A stretch of 42,240 bases of DNA from an uncultured Candidatus Poseidoniales archaeon (GTDB lineage: Archaea > Thermoplasmatota > Poseidoniia > Poseidoniales > Thalassarchaeaceae), in assembly GCA_902625325.1 (NCBI GenBank), contig CACOAW010000001.1, positions 130,537-172,776 of the forward strand. Direction: 5' to 3'. A program made the translations under genes and the position numbers. Positions within the stretch are counted from its first letter, which is position 1. The number at the start of each line of letters is the position of its first letter. Positions 8,002-18,165 of the stretch are shown in pieces. The notes under the pieces were generated by a model. That model was not told the DNA's origin. It was given only the letters and a program-made list of their open reading frames with translations, and made no database searches.

Positions 8002-9555
8002 GTGAGTGGAAACTCTGACAAGATTGACGAGCTTAGGCGTCGGAAGGCGAAGTCTCAATCAGGAGGTGGCCAAAATAGGATTTCTGCGCAACACGCTAAA
8101 GGGAAGATGACAGCGAGAGAGAGGGTTCAGGAATTGCTAGATGAGGACTCATTCACTGAAGTTGATGCTTTGGTAGAGCACAGGTGTAGAGACTTTGATA
8201 TGGATAGGAATGTGATTCCTGGAGATGGAGTAGTTTGTGGTTATGGGACCATTGATGGAAGATTAGTTTACTGCTTTGCCCAAGATTTCACCGTATACGG
8301 TGGATCACTAGGTGAGATGCACGGGCTTAAGATATGCAAGATTCTAGACATGGCATTGAAAACAGGAGCTCCAGTAATTGGTCTGAATGATAGTGGTGGT
8401 GCAAGGATTCAGGAAGGGGTCGCCAGTTTGGGTTCCTATGCTGAGATTTTCTTCAGAAATGTCAGATCCAGTGGAGTCATTCCACAGATTTCTGTCATCA
8501 TGGGCCCATGTGCTGGAGGAGCAGTATATTCGCCTGCGATTACTGATTTCGTTGTAATGGTTGAAGAGACATCTCACATGTTCATCACTGGTCCAGAGGT
8601 TATCAAGACCGTTACGAATGAAGAAGTAGGCTTCGAAGATTTAGGAGGGGCAACCACACATGCAACAAAATCAGGAGTAACTCACTTCACCGCAGAGAAT
8701 GATCATGTAGCATTGGACATAGTTAGGGAGCTGGTATCACTAATTCCATCCAACAACCTAGACATTGCGCCATCGATTGAGACTAGTGATCCTCTGGAGA
8801 GAAGGTGTGATTCTCTGGACTCTCTTGTACCCGAAGATCCCAGTCGACCCTATGACATGGGAGAGGTAATTCAGGAGGTTCTAGACTTGGATAGTTTTCT
8901 AGAAATTCAGGATGGTTTTGCTCCGAATATAATTATTGGACTAGGTAGGCTTGGGGGACAGTCGATCGGAGTTGTGGCAAACCAGCCAATGCATCTAGCA
9001 GGCTGTTTGGATATCGATGCCTCTGTTAAAGCAGCAAGATTTGTGCGCTTTTGTGACGCATTTAACATCCCACTGTTGACTTTTGTTGACGTTCCCGGTT
9101 TTCTACCAGGTGCTAGCCAAGAGTGGGGCGGCATAATCAGGCATGGTGCCAAACTACTCTATGCATTCGCAGAGGCAACGGTTCCCAAGATGACAGTTAT
9201 CACTAGGAAGGCGTATGGCGGTGCCTATGATGTGATGTCATCTAAGCATATAAGAGGAGATTACAACATTGCTTGGCCTACTGCTGAACTCGCAGTGATG
9301 GGGGCAAAGGGGGCCGTGCAAATTATTCATAGGAGAAGAATAGATAGTTCGAAAAATCCCGAACAGGAGCGACAGAGGCTAGTTGACGATTACGAGGAGT
9401 CATTTGCAAACCCATACAAGGCTGCTGCATTGGGTTATCTTGACGATGTTATCGTGCCTTCTGAAACTAGGTCTGCTCTAGTCAAGGCATTGGGGGCAAT
9501 TCTGGAGAAAGAAGAGCCTAGGCCCGATAAGAAACATGGAAATATCCCGTTGTGA
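8002..9555 (+). CDS. pccB: Acyl-CoA (probably propionyl-CoA) carboxylase, carboxyltransferase beta subunit
   Basis: The biotin-dependent carboxyltransferase that moves CO2 from carboxybiotin to an acyl-CoA. Both crotonase-fold halves are complete, with [10 protein letters not shown] and G-P-C-A-G-G-A in the N half and [10 protein letters not shown] and A-Y-G-G-A-Y-D-V-M in the C half. In actinobacterial homologues the residue after GGAY helps set acyl preference, and aspartate there goes with propionyl-CoA. Together with the divergent mutase and MeaB genes this favours propionyl-CoA. GTG 8002 begins V-S-G-N-S-D-K-I, close to family starts; an in-frame ATG lies at 7969. The next gene overlaps its stop by 20 nt. 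No biotin carboxylase gene is present here. Confidence 0.93.
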   Translation: MSGNSDKIDELRRRKAKSQSGGGQNRISAQHAKGKMTARERVQELLDEDSFTEVDALVEHRCRDFDMDRNVIPGDGVVCGYGTIDGRLVYCFAQDFTVYGGSLGEMHGLKICKILDMALKTGAPVIGLNDSGGARIQEGVASLGSYAEIFFRNVRSSGVIPQISVIMGPCAGGAVYSPAITDFVVMVEETSHMFITGPEVIKTVTNEEVGFEDLGGATTHATKSGVTHFTAENDHVALDIVRELVSLIPSNNLDIAPSIETSDPLERRCDSLDSLVPEDPSRPYDMGEVIQEVLDLDSFLEIQDGFAPNIIIGLGRLGGQSIGVVANQPMHLAGCLDIDASVKAARFVRFCDAFNIPLLTFVDVPGFLPGASQEWGGIIRHGAKLLYAFAEATVPKMTVITRKAYGGAYDVMSSKHIRGDYNIAWPTAELAVMGAKGAVQIIHRRRIDSSKNPEQERQRLVDDYEESFANPYKAAALGYLDDVIVPSETRSALVKALGAILEKEEPRPDKKHGNIPL

Positions 9556-9757
9556 TATCGTGAGTGTTGGGGAATTAGAGCCTGAGGAGATAGTCGCGGT
9601 TATCTCAGTAGTACTATTGAGCGGAGAATTGGGAGAAACAATCGCTCCTTCGAAGGGGAGAGAAGCTGGAAGTAACTGGTCGGTTTCGCATAGAATGATG
9701 GCTTCGGGAAACTCCTCGTTGCTAAACTCCAAATCAAGTAGGAGCTCTAGGAGGTGA
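9536..9757 (+). CDS. Small acyl-CoA carboxylase epsilon-like subunit
   Basis: A 73-residue protein between the carboxyltransferase and biotin-carrier genes, overlapping the first by 20 nt. Its core, [18 protein letters not shown] followed later by N-W-S-V-S-H-R-M, resembles the pattern of actinobacterial AccE/PccE epsilon subunits (short strand, P-x-E-E-hydrophobic helix, then a W plus basic segment). Those epsilon chains bind and stimulate acyl-CoA carboxylases. The similarity is by eye and the protein is very short. The genomic position makes it the most attractive explanation. The C-terminal S/R-rich tail is not conserved-looking and overlaps the next gene's ribosome-binding site. Confidence 0.62.
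   Translation: MEISRCDIVSVGELEPEEIVAVISVVLLSGELGETIAPSKGREAGSNWSVSHRMMASGNSSLLNSKSSRSSRR
9749..9757 (+). promoter_or_regulatory. Strong Shine-Dalgarno deciding a TTG start of the biotin carrier gene
   Basis: AGGAGGTGA matches the anti-Shine-Dalgarno almost perfectly and ends 5 nt before TTG 9763. The alternative GTG 9754 lies inside the motif itself, so TTG 9763 is the better start. The motif also contains the TGA of the epsilon-like gene. Confidence 0.65.
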
Positions 9758-9762
9758 GTAGT

Positions 9763-10173
9763 TTGTCTAAGAAAAGGAAAGTAACTGTTAATGGAGTAGA
9801 GTACGAAGTGGAGATTCAATTTGAGGAAGGGAAATGGAAGGTTTCCATAGATGGAAATTTGTACGAAGTCGAGATGGATCAAGGGTCGAAGCGAGGCCAG
9901 CGAAAGAAGCGTGATTCCAACAGAGGAGGGGGGCCAAATTCAGGACTTATTTCTTCGGCGATTCCAGGAAAAATTGTGTCAGTACTAGTTTCCGAAGGTG
10001 ATAAAGTGGACAGCGGTAGTGTGGTAATCGTACTTGAAGCGATGAAGATGCAAAACGAAATTAAGGCCGTTATTGATGGGAAGGTTGAGAAAATCATGTG
10101 CAAACCAGGGGAGAGAATTGAGGCGAATGTGCCTCTGATGGAAATTGTGGATAGCAAAAAAGAGGGTGAATGA
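9763..10173 (+). CDS. Biotin carboxyl carrier protein of acyl-CoA carboxylase
   Basis: About 136 residues. A short N-terminal beta-rich segment and a basic, glycine-rich linker (roughly residues 42-60) precede a C-terminal biotinyl domain. The biotinylation motif E-A-M-K-M is present with the acceptor lysine at about residue 95 from the TTG start, followed by a standard second half. The protein shuttles carboxybiotin between an unlinked biotin carboxylase and the carboxyltransferase encoded upstream. Its stop overlaps the ATG of the next small gene (ATGA), so the four genes form one transcription unit. Confidence 0.93.
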   Translation: MSKKRKVTVNGVEYEVEIQFEEGKWKVSIDGNLYEVEMDQGSKRGQRKKRDSNRGGGPNSGLISSAIPGKIVSVLVSEGDKVDSGSVVIVLEAMKMQNEIKAVIDGKVEKIMCKPGERIEANVPLMEIVDSKKEGE

Positions 10174-10403
10174 TGGCTACTTGCGATTTCGATAATTGCT
10201 CTTCTAAAGCAACACTTGTTAGTAGGCTATCTCCTAATGGATACCTTGTCTCAAGCGGAAAGAAAGCATATTCTTTCAGAGAGGCATACGAACGATTCAA
10301 CTATTGCAGGGACTGCCATGATAATCTCATGAAAGAAGCCTGGAACAGAGTGAGGAGTTCTGGTTCAAAAAATGAGGATCACGTTGCCCCGACAGCGGTT
10401 TAG
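10170..10403 (+). CDS. Small cysteine-rich protein, putative zinc-binding, at the end of the carboxylase operon
   Basis: A 77-residue protein. C-D-F-D-N-C near the N-terminus and Y-C-R-D-C-H in the middle give a CxxxxC...CxxC pattern compatible with one zinc site. It overlaps the biotin carrier stop by 4 nt; ATG 10173 is an equally possible start. No family recognised. Its conserved-looking cysteines and operon position argue that it is real. Whether it has anything to do with carboxylase function cannot be told. Confidence 0.6.
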   Translation: MMATCDFDNCSSKATLVSRLSPNGYLVSSGKKAYSFREAYERFNYCRDCHDNLMKEAWNRVRSSGSKNEDHVAPTAV

Positions 10404-10441
10404 AGCGGCATATTCATCGAACACCTCGCTCATCAGTATTC

Positions 10442-11665
10442 ATGAGGAGTTACGTAAGTCACCTAGAATGTGCATATTCGGGAGAGAGGTTTGATCCTGG
10501 AATCGTCCACACGATATCCACAATAGGTAAGCCAATAGTCGTTAAATATGATTTGGAGAGGCTATCTAAGGAGATCACTAAGAGTTCTATCGAGGATTCG
10601 AGAAAACCCGGTTTCTGGAGGTATTCGCCGCTTCTACCTGTAACATCGGAGGAGAACATGGTCTCTCTAGGAGAGGTAATTACTCCTTTGATCAGACTTG
10701 AAAATCTCTCTACTATTTTTGGATTCGAGGCTGAATCAGTTTTCGTCAAAGATGAGTCAAGGCTGCCTACTGGGTCATTTAAGGCTAGAGGACTTGGTAT
10801 GGCAGTCTCAATGGCCAAAGAGCTGGGAATTAGGCATCTCTCAATTCCAACCAATGGTAATGCGGGATCTGCCTTGGCAGCATACGCTTCCAGAGCGGGG
10901 ATACGTTGTACAGTCCTTTGTCCGGACAATACTCCAGAAATCAACATAAGAGAGACACAGATTCAAGGTGCTTCAACCCACATTGTTAATGGTTTAATCG
11001 GCGAATGCGGACGTATAATCTCAGATGGAATGGAAGAGATAGACTGGTTCGCAGTCTCGACTTTGAAAGAGCCTTACAGAATCGAAGGCAAGAAAACCAT
11101 GGGTCTCGAGCTTGCTGAGCAGATGAATTGGAATCTTCCGGATGTAATATTCTACCCCACAGGAGGGGGGACTGGAATTATAGGAATGTGGAAGTGCTTT
11201 CACGAGTTGAAAGAGCTCGGGTGGATTGACTGTAAATTGCCCAAGATGATATCAGTACAGTCGACAGGATGCGCGCCAATAGTCAAGGCATGGGAAGAGG
11301 GTAGTGAATACGCAGAATTCTGGGAAAATGCGGAGACGATCTCCTCTGGTATTAGAGTACCATCGGCTCTTGGCGACTTTCTGATTTTGGATGCTGTAAG
11401 ATCATCAGGAGGATTAGCGATGGCTGTTTCTGATGAGGAGACTTTGGAAATACAGGAGCAAGTTGGAAAGACGGAGGGATTGCTCCTATGCCCAGAGGGT
11501 GCTGCAGTAGTAGCCGCATACCGAGAATGTATCAAGACTGGCTCTGTCTCAACAAACGATTCTGTAGTCCTTTTCAACACGGCGACGGGACTGAAATATC
11601 CAATGCCAGAGGTTGTTTCTTCAATTGATAAGAATAATGTTGATTACTCTATATTCTCTAAATAA
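10442..11665 (+). CDS. thrC: Threonine synthase
   Basis: A PLP enzyme converting O-phosphohomoserine to threonine. The 407-residue length and layout fit archaeal ThrC: an N-terminal leader domain with one cysteine (C10), then the fold-type II core. The PLP lysine is K114 in P-T-G-S-F-K-A-R-G. A phosphate-binding G-G-G-T-G lies near residue 242, and an N-G-N-A-G segment lies near 138. ATG 10442 has no Shine-Dalgarno and lies about 40 nt after the preceding gene, so it may be leaderless. Its end overlaps the convergent aIF6 gene by 8 nt. Other fold-type II enzymes such as threonine dehydratase are possible, but the N-terminal domain favours ThrC. Confidence 0.88.
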   Translation: MRSYVSHLECAYSGERFDPGIVHTISTIGKPIVVKYDLERLSKEITKSSIEDSRKPGFWRYSPLLPVTSEENMVSLGEVITPLIRLENLSTIFGFEAESVFVKDESRLPTGSFKARGLGMAVSMAKELGIRHLSIPTNGNAGSALAAYASRAGIRCTVLCPDNTPEINIRETQIQGASTHIVNGLIGECGRIISDGMEEIDWFAVSTLKEPYRIEGKKTMGLELAEQMNWNLPDVIFYPTGGGTGIIGMWKCFHELKELGWIDCKLPKMISVQSTGCAPIVKAWEEGSEYAEFWENAETISSGIRVPSALGDFLILDAVRSSGGLAMAVSDEETLEIQEQVGKTEGLLLCPEGAAVVAAYRECIKTGSVSTNDSVVLFNTATGLKYPMPEVVSSIDKNNVDYSIFSK

Positions 11666-12320
11666 GACCTAGTGCATCCTCTATCCGATTTAATTCCGGA
11701 CCGGTTGAGCCTGAGCCAACTAACGCGTGTGTATCGCTAGCACAGCATCCAGCGCCAACGAACGGGGAGCCGAAAGTCACAGTTCCGACCATAACAGGAG
11801 CCTGCATTGCTTGCTCTATCGCCTCTGCTTCTGCACTCTTAACATCAGGATGAATCAGTACTCCGTTGTTGTTTGCCACCATCATGCTTCCAACAGTTCC
11901 ATGACCTGCAACCTGAGAGCGAATTGCTTTCACGGATAATACGTCTGAAATCATCTCCGCTCCCGCAACCGGGATTGTCGGACTTACTATGGCCCCTTTG
12001 TCATTACACTCGATTAGATTCCCGGCTGCATTGACTCCGCTCTCCAGAATTACCACATCTCCGAAGCTGGATAATTCGTCCAAGTCATCCTGTGTTGCAA
12101 TATCTGCAACTGCCACTCCCTTCTTATTTCCGCGAATTAGGCTCCCCAGGAGGGCGGATCCGCCGATTGTAATCCTATGAGATTCCATATCGAATGATGA
12201 TTCAATCTCGTTTGCCATCTCATCTTCCAACGTACTGGGTATGAATAGAACATCTCCGACGACACTTAGGTAAACTCCAACTTGAGAGTGCCCTAGTACA
12301 TCACCGGTGGAAATTGGCAT
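11658..12320 (-). CDS. eif6: Translation initiation factor aIF6
   Basis: Ribosome anti-association factor that binds the large subunit and blocks premature joining with the small subunit. About 220 residues with the repeating pseudo-fivefold pattern of the family, for example I-G-G-S, N-A-A-G-N, N-D-K-G-A, G-T-V-G-S, N-N-G-V-L-I-H-P and G-T-V-T-F-G-S-P. ATG 12320 gives the standard length. The frame stays open upstream to 12500, but that part runs through the 5S rRNA gene and is not protein. An A/T-rich AAATTTTAA around 12346-12355 could be a TATA element for a leaderless transcript; read-through from the rRNA unit is also possible. Confidence 0.93.
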   Translation of the reverse strand: MPISTGDVLGHSQVGVYLSVVGDVLFIPSTLEDEMANEIESSFDMESHRITIGGSALLGSLIRGNKKGVAVADIATQDDLDELSSFGDVVILESGVNAAGNLIECNDKGAIVSPTIPVAGAEMISDVLSVKAIRSQVAGHGTVGSMMVANNNGVLIHPDVKSAEAEAIEQAMQAPVMVGTVTFGSPFVGAGCCASDTHALVGSGSTGPELNRIEDALGLI

Positions 12321-12379
12321 CTTGACACCCGAATTGACTACGTCTATCGTTAAAATTTGTTGCGGGGAGGTGAAGGAGA

Positions 12380-12501
12380 GTGGCACAGCGACGGTCTTTC
12401 CCGTGGGCTTTCGCACCACAGTACCGGAACCGACGCAGGAGGGCTTGACTTCCGGGTTCGATATGGGACCGGGTAGGACCCCTCCGCTATGGCCGTGCAC
12501 A
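12380..12501 (-). rRNA. rrf: 5S ribosomal RNA
   Basis: The minus strand reads through the archaeal 5S core: C-C-A-T-A-G-C-G-G, then C-C-C-A-T-A-T-C-G-A-A-C, C-C-G-G-A-A-G-T-C-A-A-G, T-A-C-T-G and G-G-G-A-A-A. The terminal helix pairs 12493-12498 with 12383-12388 over six base pairs. Ends are estimated to within a few bases, giving about 122 nt. It lies just downstream of the 23S gene on the same strand. Confidence 0.93.
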
Positions 12502-12518
12502 ACTCTTCCTTCGAATGT

Positions 12519-12568
12519 GAATTGATATGCTCTTTTGGACAGAGACTCACATGTAGTGTGTATCTCGA
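12519..12568 (-). other. 3' arm of the pre-23S processing stem (bulge-helix-bulge)
   Basis: On the minus strand this segment is complementary to the region just 5' of 23S (15456-15510). The outer helix is GCATATCAATTC (12519-12530) against GAATTGATATGC (15499-15510), 12 perfect pairs. GTCC (12537-12540) forms the central 4-bp helix, with a 3-nt bulge AAA (12534-12536) on its outer side. Confidence 0.85.
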
Positions 12569-12569
12569 A

Positions 12570-15455
<2,886 letters not shown>

Positions 15456-15510
15456 TATTTCTTATTGTACTCACTAATGTGAGGCCTCTGGTGTCCAGGC
15501 ATATCAATTC
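15456..15510 (-). other. 5' arm of the pre-23S processing stem (bulge-helix-bulge)
   Basis: Pairs with 12519-12568. GGAC (15493-15496) forms the central 4-bp helix and is followed by a 3-nt bulge ACC (15490-15492). The inner helices are AGAG with CUCU, CUCACAU with AUGUGAG, and UAGUG with CACUA. A 3-nt bulge, 4-bp helix, 3-nt bulge is the substrate form of the archaeal tRNA-splicing endonuclease, which excises pre-rRNA. Confidence 0.85.
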
Positions 15511-15691
15511 TGGTTTCTCGGGCCACTACGTCTCCCCGCAGGGCGCAGCAGCCTCAACCACTTACCCTGATAGGCAATCTACCAGAGCGCACAAAGCAAC
15601 CTTGCGACCAACCTATGGTATTTGAACAAGACGGGAGACTTGCCACATCGGACAAAGCAGAACAACGGAGCAAACTAACGAAATTTTGGAG
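15511..15691 (-). other. Structured leader upstream of the pre-23S stem
   Basis: About 180 nt without a gene between the processing stem and the next coding region. On the minus strand it folds well by eye. Segment 15512-15559 forms GGUU/AACC, a 10-bp helix GGCUGCUGCG/CGUAGUGGCC with G-U pairs, and an apical CCC-UGCG-GGG. A GUCUCCC segment (15633-15639) could alternatively pair with the GGGAGAC of that apical loop. I recognise no tRNA, SRP or RNase P RNA core in it. It should contain the rRNA promoter and transcribed leader; an independent small RNA is possible. Confidence 0.45.
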
Positions 15692-15904
15692 TTATGGAGC
15701 GTGATTTATTCCATATGGTATGCATATTTCTTCAAGCGCATGAGGAGCAAACTCAATGCCATATGGTAAGTCAAATTCTTCGTGTCTGATTTCTTTTTCT
15801 TGATTTTCAGGAGTTTTTTGAATATGGCCGCAAGCTTGACACATCCCGATTTGAGGCAGTTCCATCCCACAAACATCGCATGTAGTGGTTATTCGATCTC
15901 CCAT
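15692..15904 (-). CDS. Zinc-ribbon mini-protein
   Basis: A 70-residue protein. C-D-V-C at residues 9-12 and C-Q-A-C at 22-25 form a compact CxxC...CxxC zinc ribbon. A tail follows with two similar P-Y-G-I segments, which stem from a repeated CCATATGG in the DNA. GGAGTGAG just ahead of ATG 15904 is a good Shine-Dalgarno and lies across the end of the upstream transporter gene, so the two are cotranscribed. Function unknown; such ribbons bind nucleic acid or proteins. Confidence 0.62.
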   Translation of the reverse strand: MGDRITTTCDVCGMELPQIGMCQACGHIQKTPENQEKEIRHEEFDLPYGIEFAPHALEEICIPYGINHAP

Positions 15905-15908
15905 CTAC

Positions 15909-17516
15909 TCACTCCAACTCATAATCAATCCTCGACTCTCTTGGCGGTGGCCCGTATATCATTGGAGTGAGGGATAAAGATGCCAGCATCATCACTCCGA
16001 TGATAGTTGCCGGAATGAGTCCATTATCCCATTGAATTGCGTACCTGACAATGCTGTAAACTGTCGCCAGTGCTACACTCAGAAGCATTATCGGATAACC
16101 TGTTTTGAAGAATCTATTGAAAGATATGTCATGACCAGATTCCTCCGCGAGCCCTGCAGCGACAACGTTTGCAGAGGCCCCGATTATAGTGCCGTTTCCA
16201 CCCAAGCAGGCTCCTAGTGCCAATGCCCATGCAAGAGGCCCCAGTTGCAAGCCTAGTTCTGGATCTTCTGCTAGCTTGATTACCACAGGAACCATAGTAG
16301 CCGTATATGGTATGTTATCAATAAAAGCAGAAGCAATTGCAGACACCCATAGTAGCAGAAGTACAGAGATCATCAGTCTATTTTCCTCTGAGGCTCCCTT
16401 TATCGTATCTGAAATTCCGTCTGCTATAGTGTCAATCATCCCCATGTTCTCAAGACCGTGGATCATGATAAATAACCCAGCAAAGAAAATTATTGTCGTC
16501 CATTCGACTGCATCTAACTGTTCCTCTACATGGTGCGGCGAGGTTACCAGAAGCATCAGAACTGCGCCCCCTAAGGCTATTGTCGCGACTGTAAGTATTG
16601 GGTGATGGAATGCGGAGTGGGCGAAGAATGCTATGATGACCAATGCCAAAATCGCACCTGATTTCTTTAGCAGTTTTACATCCTTTATGCCATACCTGAG
16701 CCTCAGTAGATCCACGTTCCGATGTTTCTCGCCCGATAGTCCATCGGATTCCAACTTAGATAGCAACCAGAAGGAAGGAGCCATCGCAATTACCACAGCT
16801 GGTCCGACATGGATGATGAAATCAAGGAACGTGATGCCCTGATCTGCTAAACCGGTTCCAGATAGAGCCTGTGTGGATAGTTGTGCGCCGATTATGATGT
16901 TTGGAGGATCCCCAATTTGTGTTGCTGCTCCTCCAATGTTCGAGAACATTACTTCTGCGATAATGAGTGGCACGGGTTCTAAGTCCAGGACCTTGGCAAT
17001 CTGTATGGTAACCGGAACGATCAGCAAAATTGTCGTTACATTGTCCAAGAAGGCGGAAAAAACAGCCGTTATCGTACACAGTATGACCGAAAGTCGCCAT
17101 ATGGAACCTCCACTTAGAGCATATGCTTGCACGGCAGCCCACTCGAAAACCCCTGTTTTCCCCAGTATGTCGACTATTACCATCATACCGATCAGCAAAC
17201 CGATTGTTTCCTCATCGATCCAAGAAACGATAGTTCCAAGATCGGGGCCATCACCAATGACATGTAGAGTGACAACGGCCGCTATCCCCCCTAGAGCTGC
17301 AGCAAGGGCTCTGTGGACGACCTCGAAAATGATAAGTGTGTAGACCGCGATTAGAATAGCGAAAGATGCAGGCACTGCCCAGCTGGGCATCTCTGGCGGC
17401 TCCCACATTTCAGAGCTAGAGGATGCAGCCATCACAGACGGTAAGAATATGATTAGCAACGTTATAGCGTAGGTCGCCAAAGTTATGCGACTTTTTGCTA
17501 CACTGAAGATGTTCAT
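15909..17516 (-). CDS. ArsB/NhaD-superfamily ion transporter (P-protein/OCA2-like)
   Basis: A 535-residue integral membrane protein of the ion transporter superfamily. An N-terminal signal-like segment (residues about 12-30) and a short outer loop precede about 11-12 helices in two similar halves. Each half carries the hairpin signature of the superfamily: S-A-F-L-D-N-V-T-T in the first and S-A-F-I-D-N-I-P-Y-T in the second. The first is followed by F-S-N-I-G-G-A-A-T-Q-I-G-D-P-P-N, the second by G-G-N-G-T-I-I-G-A-S-A-N. These motifs fit Na+/H+ antiporters of the NhaD type and the OCA2/ArsB branch. The substrate is probably Na+/H+ or an oxyanion, and cannot be settled by eye. The gene lies 32 nt after the YhbY-like gene in the adk-rnp4 run. 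Confidence 0.86.
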   Translation of the reverse strand: MNIFSVAKSRITLATYAITLLIIFLPSVMAASSSSEMWEPPEMPSWAVPASFAILIAVYTLIIFEVVHRALAAALGGIAAVVTLHVIGDGPDLGTIVSWIDEETIGLLIGMMVIVDILGKTGVFEWAAVQAYALSGGSIWRLSVILCTITAVFSAFLDNVTTILLIVPVTIQIAKVLDLEPVPLIIAEVMFSNIGGAATQIGDPPNIIIGAQLSTQALSGTGLADQGITFLDFIIHVGPAVVIAMAPSFWLLSKLESDGLSGEKHRNVDLLRLRYGIKDVKLLKKSGAILALVIIAFFAHSAFHHPILTVATIALGGAVLMLLVTSPHHVEEQLDAVEWTTIIFFAGLFIMIHGLENMGMIDTIADGISDTIKGASEENRLMISVLLLLWVSAIASAFIDNIPYTATMVPVVIKLAEDPELGLQLGPLAWALALGACLGGNGTIIGASANVVAAGLAEESGHDISFNRFFKTGYPIMLLSVALATVYSIVRYAIQWDNGLIPATIIGVMMLASLSLTPMIYGPPPRESRIDYELE

Positions 17517-17548
17517 TATATGTCCCTCTGATATCGAGAATATGAACG

Positions 17549-17830
17549 CTACTGGCCACCGACCTTACAAAAGACTGCAACATTGCCTCTTTGAAATATC
17601 ACAGATGAGTTAGATTCATTAGCTATCCTAGTGAAAATCTGGTTTCTTTCTTCCTTATTCGGTGCCATTCCTTTGTTTATCTTGATCTTGACAACGGTCC
17701 TTTTTTCCAGTTGGTTCTCTAATTCAGAAATCAAACTGGTATTAATTCCGTCTTTTCCGATTCTAATGGAGACTCGCAACGACTCGCTTTTGGCCAATTT
17801 AATCAAATGTGAAGGTGGTCCTTTGTTCAT
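17549..17830 (-). CDS. YhbY/CRM-domain RNA-binding protein
   Basis: A 93-residue CRM-fold protein with the characteristic I-G-K-D-G-I loop (GKxG) near residue 26 and the K-I-K-I-N-K strand downstream. Bacterial YhbY associates with pre-50S particles. The archaeal position beside an RNase P subunit also points to RNA maturation. ATG 17830 overlaps the upstream stop as ATGA, and GGTGAT (17836-17841) is placed correctly for it. The longer TTG 17836 start lies within that motif and is unlikely. Confidence 0.88.
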   Translation of the reverse strand: MNKGPPSHLIKLAKSESLRVSIRIGKDGINTSLISELENQLEKRTVVKIKINKGMAPNKEERNQIFTRIANESNSSVIFQRGNVAVFCKVGGQ

Positions 17831-18156
17831 TTGCAATCACCATATGTGCCCAGAATCTCGCGATTCACTCTTCCACACCTTAGGCATGTTCTGAAAATAA
17901 CTTTTGATGTCACTCTAATTCTAGATGTTTGTCCTGGCAATAGAGATTTCTTACAGGTCCGGCAAATCATTTTTTTTACTTCGCGGCTCGGTCTTTTTCC
18001 GTGTTTCTTACCAATAGCCAGAATGTGCCTAGCAACAATGTCGGATGTATGCGAATCTTCTGGTAAAGATGTTTCGAATATTTTCTCAAGGAAATCTACG
18101 GACTGCTTCGCTTGTTCATTTTTACTTGGTCTTATTCTTCGACTCCGTCTGGTCAT
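17827..18156 (-). CDS. rnp4: Ribonuclease P protein component 4 (Rpp21/Rpr2 family)
   Basis: A 109-residue RNase P subunit that works with the catalytic RNA in tRNA 5'-end maturation. The N-terminal half is helical and basic. The zinc ribbon is visible as C-R-T-C-K-K-S-L-L-P-G (near residue 65) and C-L-R-C-G (near 91), with the R-I-R-V segment between them. All four zinc ligands are present. It lies 9 nt downstream of adk and overlaps the YhbY-like gene by 4 nt, a translation-related run. Confidence 0.9.
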   Translation of the reverse strand: MTRRSRRIRPSKNEQAKQSVDFLEKIFETSLPEDSHTSDIVARHILAIGKKHGKRPSREVKKMICRTCKKSLLPGQTSRIRVTSKVIFRTCLRCGRVNREILGTYGDCK

Positions 18157-18165
18157 CTTTCGACC

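Noticed and set aside
7902-8021. N-terminal extension of the mutase B12-binding subunit
   Set aside because: It would run into the divergent carboxyltransferase gene and stand-alone subunits start at the M-R-I-V-I-A-K-P-G segment.
12321-12500. N-terminal 60 residues of a 280-residue minus-strand frame joined to aIF6
   Set aside because: This stretch is the 5S rRNA gene plus spacer; aIF6 has its normal length from ATG 12320.
15511-15691. A tRNA, SRP RNA or RNase P RNA in the leader of the rRNA unit
   Set aside because: A GTTCAAATACC string resembles a tRNA T-loop, but no acceptor or anticodon stem can be formed around it. SRP and RNase P core motifs were not found.
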